From an uncultured Slackia sp. (lineage in GTDB: Bacteria > Actinomycetota > Coriobacteriia > Coriobacteriales > Eggerthellaceae), in contig USEZ01000007.1 of the NCBI GenBank assembly GCA_900553775.1, positions 1 through 30,274 on the forward strand: a stretch of DNA of 30,274 nucleotides, in the 5' to 3' direction. Position 1 is the first letter of the stretch. Each line of letters opens with the position of its first letter. The notes under the pieces were generated by a model. The model worked only from the letters and a program-made list of their open reading frames with translations, was not told the DNA's origin and searched no databases. Below are positions 9,441-16,170 of this stretch, one piece after another. Made by a program: the position numbers and the translations under genes.

Positions 9441-9487
9441 GGGGGGCGTCTCTCGCGCGGATGCGAGAGACGCCCCCCCTTTTTTTT
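9441..9487 (+). terminator. strong intrinsic terminator after the cyclophilin gene
   Basis: Perfect 16-bp G-C rich stem (9441-9456 with 9463-9478), 6-nt loop GCGGAT, then a C and eight T. This is the best intrinsic terminator in the window. It also separates the convergent LuxR A gene. Confidence 0.95.
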
Positions 9488-9613
9488 GCATGCGCGCTTC
9501 GTGCCGTGCGAAGCGCGCGCCGGAAGCCGGAATCGCTGCGGGTTCGCGGCGGCCGGGCTTCCGGCGGGCAAGCGGTCGCTATTCCGCTGGCCGCAGCCGC
9601 CCGGCCGGGCCGA

Positions 9614-11161
9614 TCAGGGAATATCCGTATGCTCTACCAGGTCGATGAGTTCTTGCTGCTTATGCACATCGAGCTTGCGATAGATGCGTTCGGTGTGGGT
9701 GCGGGCCGTTCCTTTGGCTATCTGCAGGTCGCGGGCTATGATCGCGATCGTCCGCCCTTTCGCGAGAAGCACCAGTATCTCGCTTTCGCGCGGCGTCAAC
9801 CCGAAGCGCTGCGCGGCGGCGGCGCAGCGTTCTTCAAGACTCGCCGGGGGGGGGGTCGCTTTCCCTGATTCTCCATTCCCGGATTCCTGCGCTTGCCCGT
9901 CTTCTGCCGTGCTGCGGGTTGCAAGCTTCGCCACCACGCTTTCGGGCAGCACCATGAAGCCCGTGATCACGAGCGAGAGGATGCAGAACATGGCCACGAC
10001 GCTCATCTGCAAGAAATCGTTGCTCACCAGAACGTGGATCAGCTCGCCCGCCAAGATGCCCGCCGCCATGCCGAGGAACATGCATGCGACGCCGATGCCG
10101 TAGATGTAGAGCGGGCCACGGCGGTCTTCCTTCGACAGGTGCGCGAATAAGATCCAGGCGAGGATGTCGAAGAATTCGTATCCGATTCCTATCAGCAGCA
10201 CCGAGACGGCGGGGCTCTGGTCGAACAGGAGCGCAAGCGCGGTCAGCCCCGCCACCATGACCGGTATCGAAATGCGGTAGACGGCGGTTGCGTCGAAGCT
10301 GTTCTTGAATACGGCGGCCAGCACCAGGAAGGCGACGCCCGTGATCACGAGCGCGAACACGGCGCTTCCCCCTACGGCGGAGAAGGGGTCGTTCTCGCTG
10401 ATGGGAACGGCGTCGAAAATGCGTGCGAGAAACGAGAACACGGCAATGGAGAACATGAGCTTGCCGAGCGCCTTTTCGCGCGCGCGGTCGTGCTCTTCCG
10501 TTTCGACCGCAGCGTCTTGGAGAGGAAACGACGAGCATTCTTCGAGGTCGTCGTCGACGGCGAGGCCGGTGCGCCATGACACTTTGGCTATTTTGCATTG
10601 CAGGATGAGCAGCGCAAGCGATGCCAGCGGAAACACGGCGCACGCGATGACGCTTGCCCATGGAGGCATGAAGGCGAGAAGCGCCGCGGTCACGATGGCG
10701 GCGGCAGCGGAACAGACCACGGCGAATCGCGTGCTTCCCGCGCAGAAGCGCTCTCCCCACAGGACTTGGAGGATTCCCGCCGCCACGCCTCCGCTCATCA
10801 CGCCTGCGAGGGCGAGCAGATTCGAGTTCGTCGCCGCCGCGGCCATGACGATGACGGCCGAGCCGGCCGATAGGGCGGCCATGGCTTCGGCTATATGCTC
10901 ATGCAAGCGATCGCTTTTCCCGAGGGCTTTTCGTATGGCGAATGCGGTGAAAAGGGCCGCCAAAGCACCCATGATCAAGTAGGCCCAATTCGCTCCTGCG
11001 AACATGGTTTCGGATGCCGCCAAAGCAAGACAGGCCACGATCCAGGCGCGGCAGAATCCGAAACCGAGCAAAGCGGTTGCATATTCGAGGACCTTGCCCG
11101 CGTCGAATCGGCGCAGGCCGATCCCGCCAGCCGAAGCGCCCGCGTTTTCGATATCGTGCAT
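9614..11161 (-). CDS. LuxR A: membrane-sensor LuxR-family regulator with a C10 tract in the linker
   Basis: 515 residues. Start ATG at 11159-11161 with GGAGGGGG four bases upstream; longer frames lack a binding site. Residues about 25-415 form roughly 12 membrane segments (MFS-like sensor domain). A hydrophilic linker follows, and the last 62 residues (LTPRESEIL... to VEHTDIP) are a LuxR/GerE helix-turn-helix. It is divergent from flavoprotein 1 across a 268-bp region with a dyad, so it is probably that operon's regulator; the ligand is unknown. The odd feature is ten C in a row on the coding strand (9846-9855; T-P-P-P, residues about 436-439) between sensor and DNA-binding domain. One extra C gives a stop after four more codons (P-G-E-S); one fewer gives a stop after about 17 codons. 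Both remove the DNA-binding domain. Confidence 0.85.
   Translation of the reverse strand: MHDIENAGASAGGIGLRRFDAGKVLEYATALLGFGFCRAWIVACLALAASETMFAGANWAYLIMGALAALFTAFAIRKALGKSDRLHEHIAEAMAALSAGSAVIVMAAAATNSNLLALAGVMSGGVAAGILQVLWGERFCAGSTRFAVVCSAAAAIVTAALLAFMPPWASVIACAVFPLASLALLILQCKIAKVSWRTGLAVDDDLEECSSFPLQDAAVETEEHDRAREKALGKLMFSIAVFSFLARIFDAVPISENDPFSAVGGSAVFALVITGVAFLVLAAVFKNSFDATAVYRISIPVMVAGLTALALLFDQSPAVSVLLIGIGYEFFDILAWILFAHLSKEDRRGPLYIYGIGVACMFLGMAAGILAGELIHVLVSNDFLQMSVVAMFCILSLVITGFMVLPESVVAKLATRSTAEDGQAQESGNGESGKATPPPASLEERCAAAAQRFGLTPRESEILVLLAKGRTIAIIARDLQIAKGTARTHTERIYRKLDVHKQQELIDLVEHTDIP
9846..9855. repeat. homopolymer tract G10/C10 inside LuxR A
   Basis: Ten consecutive G on the + strand, the longest homopolymer run I found in the window. 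It lies inside a coding sequence at the domain boundary. Tracts of this kind slip during replication and are known switches in contingency genes of other bacteria. Confidence 0.9.
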
Positions 11162-11429
11162 GAATCCCCCTCCGTACGGATCGCCTTCATGCGGCGGCTT
11201 TCGTTCATCCGTGGTGTGAATCTTAATATCCGGGTCGTTCGCGTGAAATACGATTCCGCGTCGTATTGCATACGTATTCGTTTCTGAACAGGGAAAATGC
11301 CGAAACCGAAAAATACGATTCTCAACCGGACGAGAAAGCCGCCCGTGCTTTCTATGATGGCCCATGCTCAGCGCGATGAACGGCCGCCGCAAAAGGACGG
11401 TCGCGATTCGCTCAGGACAAGGAGGAGAG
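11162..11429. promoter_or_regulatory. divergent regulatory region, LuxR A / flavoprotein 1
   Basis: 268 bp. AAATACGATTC occurs twice in direct orientation (11246-11256 and 11311-11321). The first copy is also half of the dyad ATACGA-N7-TCGTAT (11249-11266), followed by the palindrome ATACGTAT (11270-11277). A TATGAT (11353-11358) is a possible -10 for the flavoprotein gene, about 75 bp downstream of the dyad. The arrangement suggests a LuxR-type operator with repeated half-sites. Confidence 0.55.
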
Positions 11430-13091
11430 ATGAGCGATAAGGAAATGGGATTCTCCCGTCGTAATTTCCTGAAGGGCGCTGCCTTGACCGGCGCCGCCAT
11501 GGCGGGCGCTGCCACGTTGGCAGGCTGCGCGGGCGGCTCTGAGTCTGCATCCGCCGACTGGATGCCCGAGAAGTGGGATTACGAAACCGATATCCTGGTC
11601 ATCGGCTACGGCGGCGCAGGCATGTGGGCGTCGCTGATCGGCGCCGACGAGTGCGGCCAGAAGGTTCTCGTTCTCGAGAAGGCTCCCGTCGAGGGCGGCG
11701 GCAACAGTCGTATCAACAACGGCGAGTGGACCATCATCGAGGAAGACAAGAAGGAAACCTTCAAGAAGTACATCAAGGCCTTCACGCACGGCAAGACCCC
11801 CGATGACATGATCGAGGCATGGGTCGAGGAGGCTTCCCGCAACACCGAGTACGCCGACAAGTACGGCATGACCTACGAGGTCGTGGAGCAGGCTCTCGCC
11901 GGCGCCATTCCCGAGTATTGGTTCCTCGACGGCGGCGAGTACGAGGGCGCTTGCAAGCTGTCCTCCGTCGACGGCTTCGGCATGCTGACCTTCCGCGAGC
12001 TCGACGCGAAGCGCGAGGAGCTCGGCGTCGAGGTCATGTTCGACTGCCATGACGAGGAGCTCATCCAGAACCCCGAGACCAAAGAGATCGTGGGCTGCTA
12101 CACCCTGATCGGTGAGGACGGCACCAAGAAGGCCGTCAAGGCTCGCAAGGGCGTCATCATGTGCTGCGGCGGCTTCGAGTTCAACGAGGAGCTGAAGAAC
12201 CAGTACCTGAAGTGCTATCCCTTCAAGTTCGAGGGTTGGCGCTGGAATACCGGCGACGGCATGAGCATGGTCGAGAAGGTGGGCGCCAAGCTGTGGCACA
12301 CCGACATGGTCATCTCCATGTACTCCATGTGGACCCGCGATCCCGAGTACGACTTCTCCATCCTGTACTTCATGCCCGCGTACTCCTACTTCAACGTGAA
12401 CCGCATGGGCAAGCGCTACGTCGACGAGAACAAGATGGGCTCGCCGCACAACGGCTGGCATACGCTGCTGTCCTTCAGCGACGAGATTGACGACTTCGAC
12501 CGCATCCCCACGTGGTGCATCTTCGACCAGAGCTGCTTCAGCGCCGGCAAGCTGTCCACCTCCCAGGGCGACTTCATGGAGTGCGGCAACTTCGCATCCG
12601 ACCTGCCCGAAGAGCTGCGTGCTTGGGACGGCTGGTCTCAGGACAACCAGGCCGAGCTCGAGCGCGGCTGGATTCTGAAGGGCGAGACTATCGAAGAGCT
12701 CGGCCAGAAGATCAAAGAGATCGACGAGTGGATGGACATCGACACGTTGAAGGCCACCTTCGACGAGTACCAGGGCTTCTGCGAGGCCGGCGCCGACGTT
12801 CGCTTCGACCGTTCCGCCGAGACGCTGACCAAGCTGGACGGCGGCCCGTACTACGCGATCAGCGTGTACCCGGGTTCCTGCTCCACGCTGGGCGGCCCGA
12901 AGAAGAACGCCAACGGCCAGGTTCTCGACACCGCCGACAACCCGATTCCGCGTCTGTACGCCGCGGGCTGCTTCGGCAACTTCCAGAGCCACAGCTACGG
13001 CATCACCGGCGGCAACAACGCCGAGAACCAGGTGTGGGGCCGTATTTCCGCGCGCCACTGCGCCGGTCTTGAGAGCTGGGACGCCGAATAG
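11430..13091 (+). CDS. flavoprotein 1: Tat-exported FAD-dependent reductase (fumarate reductase/FAD_binding_2 family)
   Basis: 553 residues; ATG at 11430 after AAGGAGG (11419-11425). The N-terminus has a Tat motif SRRNFLK (9-15), a hydrophobic stretch and lipobox LAGC (30-33), so it should be a lipid-anchored protein outside the membrane. FAD binding: GYGGAG (59-64) and VLEK (81-84). The substrate-domain motif MGKRYVDEN (about 326-334) is present, but the Arg that donates a proton in fumarate reductases shortly after GKR-x-x-NE is not. A substrate other than fumarate is therefore likely. It is followed at 107 bp by a multiheme cytochrome gene, its probable electron donor, and is divergent from LuxR A. 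Third positions are almost all C or G, with GAG and AAG dominant, suggesting high expression when induced. Confidence 0.88.
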   Translation: MSDKEMGFSRRNFLKGAALTGAAMAGAATLAGCAGGSESASADWMPEKWDYETDILVIGYGGAGMWASLIGADECGQKVLVLEKAPVEGGGNSRINNGEWTIIEEDKKETFKKYIKAFTHGKTPDDMIEAWVEEASRNTEYADKYGMTYEVVEQALAGAIPEYWFLDGGEYEGACKLSSVDGFGMLTFRELDAKREELGVEVMFDCHDEELIQNPETKEIVGCYTLIGEDGTKKAVKARKGVIMCCGGFEFNEELKNQYLKCYPFKFEGWRWNTGDGMSMVEKVGAKLWHTDMVISMYSMWTRDPEYDFSILYFMPAYSYFNVNRMGKRYVDENKMGSPHNGWHTLLSFSDEIDDFDRIPTWCIFDQSCFSAGKLSTSQGDFMECGNFASDLPEELRAWDGWSQDNQAELERGWILKGETIEELGQKIKEIDEWMDIDTLKATFDEYQGFCEAGADVRFDRSAETLTKLDGGPYYAISVYPGSCSTLGGPKKNANGQVLDTADNPIPRLYAAGCFGNFQSHSYGITGGNNAENQVWGRISARHCAGLESWDAE

Positions 13092-13122
13092 CATCCAAGC
13101 GCGCTCATGCGATAGCAACGAA

Positions 13123-13152
13123 GCGGGACGATGCGCGGGTGCATCGTCCCGC
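13123..13152 (+). other. intercistronic stem-loop between flavoprotein 1 and cytochrome
   Basis: Perfect 12-bp stem (GCGGGACGATGC, 13123-13134, with 13141-13152) and a 6-nt loop. No T tract follows. It sits inside an apparent operon, so it more likely protects or processes the mRNA, or sets the ratio of the two subunits, than ends transcription. Confidence 0.65.
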
Positions 13153-13198
13153 CGTGCCGATGCGCGAAGCCATGCCCTTTGAGTAAGGATGAACGAAC

Positions 13199-13876
13199 AT
13201 GACGAAAGCGATAACGAACAATTCGCGCAAGAGCCTGGTTGCTTTGGCGACCATCGGTGTCGTATGCGCTCTTGCGCTTGCTTTGGGCAGCATCGTGGGA
13301 TGCTCTCCGAAGCAGGCGGACCCTTCTGCCGCAGAGCAGAAAGAAGATCCCCTGATGGCCCAGCCGGTCGAGTGGAGCATGGAAAGCGATTGCCAGACCT
13401 GCCATTCCACGGAAGCGGCCACGATGGCCGATGAGAAGTGCCCCCAGGCTTCCGAGCATGCCGATCTCGATTGCGTCCAGTGCCATACGGCCGAGGACTC
13501 TCTTGCCGAAACGCATACGAATCTGAAGTATGGCGATATGGAGAAGACCGACGATTTGAAGGCGAGCAAGATCACCGTCGACGACCAGAGCTGCCAGACT
13601 CCCGAATGCCACGGCACGATGGAAGAGATGGCCGAGCTGACCGAGGGCAAGGTGTATCTGACCGACTCCAACGGCAACCAGGTCAATCCCCACAGCTACG
13701 AGAGCAACGAGCAGCATGACGCCAACCAGCCGACCTGCATCGATTGCCACAAGGTCCATTCCGAGGACATCCAGAAGGATGCGACCAAATGGTGCGCCCA
13801 GTGCCACCACCGCGGCGTGTTCACGTGCGGCAACTGCCACGAGATTCGCGAACGCCCGGTTTTCCACGAGGCGTAG
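13199..13876 (+). CDS. multiheme c-type cytochrome lipoprotein, electron donor of flavoprotein 1
   Basis: 225 residues; ATG at 13199, TAAGGA upstream. A signal sequence ends in lipobox IVGC (32-35), predicting export and lipid anchoring. Five CXXCH sites are seen at 65-69, 92-96, 180-184, 199-203 and 210-214, and one expanded site CQTPECH (132-138, CX4CH). That gives five to six hemes, more than the four of the cytochrome domain in Shewanella-type fumarate reductase. It has no flavin domain. Together with the gene upstream it forms a split flavocytochrome c: quinol-side electrons pass through the hemes to the FAD subunit. Heme attachment must occur outside the membrane and needs a c-type maturation system elsewhere. 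The last 15 residues carry no heme motif. A terminator follows at 14009. Confidence 0.88.
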   Translation: MTKAITNNSRKSLVALATIGVVCALALALGSIVGCSPKQADPSAAEQKEDPLMAQPVEWSMESDCQTCHSTEAATMADEKCPQASEHADLDCVQCHTAEDSLAETHTNLKYGDMEKTDDLKASKITVDDQSCQTPECHGTMEEMAELTEGKVYLTDSNGNQVNPHSYESNEQHDANQPTCIDCHKVHSEDIQKDATKWCAQCHHRGVFTCGNCHEIRERPVFHEA

Positions 13877-14008
13877 CGAACGGCTTGCCGTCGCCTCTGC
13901 GCTTGAACGACGGCGCCGCTTGCCGCCGCCTTCGTTCGAAATGCTTGACAGCCAATTCCTGACGCACGCGTCTTTCCCTCCTTCCCAGACGCGTCCGTCG
14001 CTTTCCAT

Positions 14009-14039
14009 AAAGCCCGGCACACCCTCCGCCGGGCTTTTT
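14009..14039 (+). terminator. terminator of the flavoprotein 1 - cytochrome operon
   Basis: AAAGCCCGGC (14009-14018) pairs with GCCGGGCTTT (14028-14037) around a 9-nt loop, with a run of five T ending the element. Confidence 0.88.
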
Positions 14040-14116
14040 CGTGCGCAAAACGGGGCGGCGGGCGTTGCGATGCGGCACGAACGCAAAGAAGCCGCCATTC
14101 GGCGGCGGCGAAATCG

Positions 14117-14148
14117 AAGCGGCCGCCCGTGAAAGGACGGCCGCTTTT
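14117..14148. terminator. second, probably bidirectional terminator
   Basis: AAGCGGCCG (14117-14125) pairs with CGGCCGCTT (14138-14146); a short inner CC-GG pairing continues the stem after one mismatch. TTTT is present on the + strand side. It lies between two converging units. Confidence 0.65.
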
Positions 14149-14155
14149 CGATGGG

Positions 14156-14189
14156 CGCCTTCGCAGGAGGAGGGGGGGGTGCGAAGGCG
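14156..14189 (-). other. hairpin with 14-nt all-purine loop, 3' of flavoprotein 2
   Basis: Perfect 10-bp stem CGCCTTCGCA / TGCGAAGGCG. The loop GGAGGAGGGGGGGG (14166-14179) is only G and A on the + strand, so C and T in the transcript of flavoprotein 2, whose stop lies 37 bp upstream in that direction. No U tract. Probably a 3'-end structure of that mRNA. Confidence 0.5.
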
Positions 14190-14225
14190 AGAGGGGGTCG
14201 GTTTCGTTGCCGGTTGCGGTCCGTG

Positions 14226-15932
14226 CTATGCGACGCCGTATTGCGCGGCGAAATCGTCCGACCAGGCAACGGGGCTCGACGGTTCGATATCTCCCGTCAG
14301 GGCATGGATGACGGCGTATCTGCCCGACGTCATGCAGTAGCCGCAGCACAATCCACCGAGGTAGAACGACCAGTCGACATCGCCGCACAGGTCGCCGCCC
14401 GTGAATCCGACGCCGTAAAGCCCGGGGATGACCTCGCCGTTTTCATCGAGGGCCTGGTTGAACTTGTTCACCTCGAACCCTGCATGCACGGCGGTGATGC
14501 GAACCCATTGGCGCACGCCCCAATACGGAGGCGTGTCGATGGGCTTGAGATACATCTCGGCAAGGCCGAAATCCTCATCGAATCCGTTTTCGCACAGTTC
14601 GTTCCAACGCTCGACGCTCTCTTTCAGGTTCTCTGCGGGCACGCCCAATTCTTCGGCAAGCTCGTCGAGGGTGTCGCATCGATGGGTGTCGATCAGGTCG
14701 GGGCGCACCCCCGTGGGGTTTTCCAACAGTCCGGGGATGTAGTTCTCCATGCTCGCCTTGGGCGTCGGGGTGCCGCCCCACGAGGCGATCTTCTCTTCGT
14801 ATGCGTCGTCGAAGATGCGGCAGAATCGGCCGGGGTCTTCGACTCCTTGCTGCTGCCGGAGCGTTTGGTTCCAGGAAATCATGGGAATCTCTTCGTTCAT
14901 GAAGCGTTTTCCGTCCATGCCTACGGCCAGCAGCGGGAAGTCGGCCATGAAAAGCGGAGCGGCGTCCATATCGTGCAGGGAATGGGAGTGTCCCACGGGG
15001 CAGAGGCGTCCGCCTGCGGCGATGCCCATGAGAATGCCGTCGCCCGTCTTGCCTTGCTGCTTGCGAGCGAAGCCGTCGATTTCGGGAGAGAACTTCTTCA
15101 TCATGGAATCGTTGTTCTGATAATCTCCGCACGCCAGGATGACGCCTTTGGCCGCATTGAATTTAAGGTAGCTTCCGTCTTTCGATTTTCCGATGACGCC
15201 CGTGACGGCTCCTGCCTCGTCGGTGACGAGTTGGACGCCGGGGGTGCTGTAGAAGAATTCCGCACCGAGCTGCTCTGCGTAAACGGCAAGGGCGGCTACC
15301 AGGTCGTTATTGCTTTCGGGCTTGATGCCGAAGTTGTTCGACACGATGGTGACGAAGCTGTCGTCGGAAAAGTGCTTGCTCATCTGCGATGTGGTGGCGG
15401 CAGGGGGATATCCTGCTTCGTTGGACATCTTGTTCATCCAGAGCATGGTTTCGCCCGACGTGCGCATGTAGGTGTCGAGCATTTCCTCGTTCACGCGGTA
15501 AGAGAGGGCCGTTCGGTATTCCTGCGCCCACGTGAGAAGCCCTTTGAGATTCGATACCGCAGGGTCGAGGATCAGGCCCGAAGAGCCGTTGCCTTGCGAT
15601 ACGGGCACCGATTCCTTTTGCAGGCAGGCCACGCTGGCGCCTTCTTCGAGCGCCGTGAGCACGGCGGGCAATCCCGATGTGCCCGCGCCGACAACGACGA
15701 TATCGTAGGTCTTTTCATCGGAGAAATCGGTGATGGGTTCGATTTCGGCGGCCGATCCTTCGAAGTCTTCGGAGGCGATGCCGCGGGCGAATGACGGCTG
15801 CCCTTCTTTCTTCTGTTCGGCGGTGGAGGGCTGGCCTCCGCACGACGAGAGCGCGACCGCCCCGAGGGCGCCCGTGGCGGCAATGCCGCCCATTTTGAAA
15901 AGATTACGACGCGATATTCCCTGGTTTTCCAT
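14226..15932 (-). CDS. flavoprotein 2: Tat-exported FAD-dependent reductase
   Basis: 568 residues; ATG at 15930-15932 with GGAGGG (15939-15944). Tat motif SRRNLFK (7-13) and lipobox LSSC (28-31) predict a lipid-anchored protein outside the membrane. FAD is bound by VGAGTSG (81-87), and a second FAD contact region with VILACGD lies at 264-270. The substrate-domain motif GKRFMNE (341-347) is followed by E-I-P-M, without the catalytic Arg of fumarate and urocanate reductases. The C-terminal GEVIPGLYGVGFTGGDLCG block is the usual late FAD contact. No cytochrome gene is adjacent, so electrons must come from a shared donor. The gene is divergent from LuxR B, with a 238-bp region between them. The substrate is unknown. 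Confidence 0.87.
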   Translation of the reverse strand: MENQGISRRNLFKMGGIAATGALGAVALSSCGGQPSTAEQKKEGQPSFARGIASEDFEGSAAEIEPITDFSDEKTYDIVVVGAGTSGLPAVLTALEEGASVACLQKESVPVSQGNGSSGLILDPAVSNLKGLLTWAQEYRTALSYRVNEEMLDTYMRTSGETMLWMNKMSNEAGYPPAATTSQMSKHFSDDSFVTIVSNNFGIKPESNNDLVAALAVYAEQLGAEFFYSTPGVQLVTDEAGAVTGVIGKSKDGSYLKFNAAKGVILACGDYQNNDSMMKKFSPEIDGFARKQQGKTGDGILMGIAAGGRLCPVGHSHSLHDMDAAPLFMADFPLLAVGMDGKRFMNEEIPMISWNQTLRQQQGVEDPGRFCRIFDDAYEEKIASWGGTPTPKASMENYIPGLLENPTGVRPDLIDTHRCDTLDELAEELGVPAENLKESVERWNELCENGFDEDFGLAEMYLKPIDTPPYWGVRQWVRITAVHAGFEVNKFNQALDENGEVIPGLYGVGFTGGDLCGDVDWSFYLGGLCCGYCMTSGRYAVIHALTGDIEPSSPVAWSDDFAAQYGVA

Positions 15933-16170
15933 GGCTTTCCCTCCGTGGTAGACGATGCTTCTTTTCGCGGCGCATGCCTGCTTGCGATGCCGCCTTGCCG
16001 CGAACAGCGCGAATCTTGCCTTCCGGAGGGGTTGTCCGTATTCTCCCGTTTCGCGGGAAAGGGTAAAATCGCCTACCCCGTTTCAGGGTAAAGCGCGCAA
16101 AAGCGGGCGTTTCTGTTGGAAATCTACGGTTTTCAATCGGATACAATCGAGCGCGGGAGGATGGGACGAT
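15933..16170. promoter_or_regulatory. divergent regulatory region, flavoprotein 2 / LuxR B
   Basis: 238 bp. It holds GGGTA (16061-16065), TACCC (16074-16078) and GGGTA (16086-16090). The last two form an inverted pair, TACCC-N7-GGGTA. An inverted TCCCG-TTTCG-CGGGA lies just upstream (about 16044-16058). A TACAAT (16142-16147) could be the -10 of LuxR B. The same half-sites recur before flavoprotein 5 / LuxR E. Confidence 0.5.

Larger units (their letters stand above)
13877..14225. other. convergent intergenic region packed with hairpins
   Basis: 349 bp between the cytochrome stop and the stop of flavoprotein 2. No gene is supportable. It contains a terminator at 14009, a small hairpin GCCGCC-ATTC-GGCGGC (14091-14106), a second terminator at 14117, and a hairpin with a pure purine loop at 14156. 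Confidence 0.6.

Noticed and set aside
11412..13118. 568-codon minus-strand frame opposite flavoprotein 1
   Set aside because: Antisense shadow. There is no ribosome binding site and no family motif, while the + strand gene is complete.
14151..15794. 547-codon + strand frame opposite flavoprotein 2
   Set aside because: Antisense shadow. It includes terminator hairpins in its first part and shows no domain.
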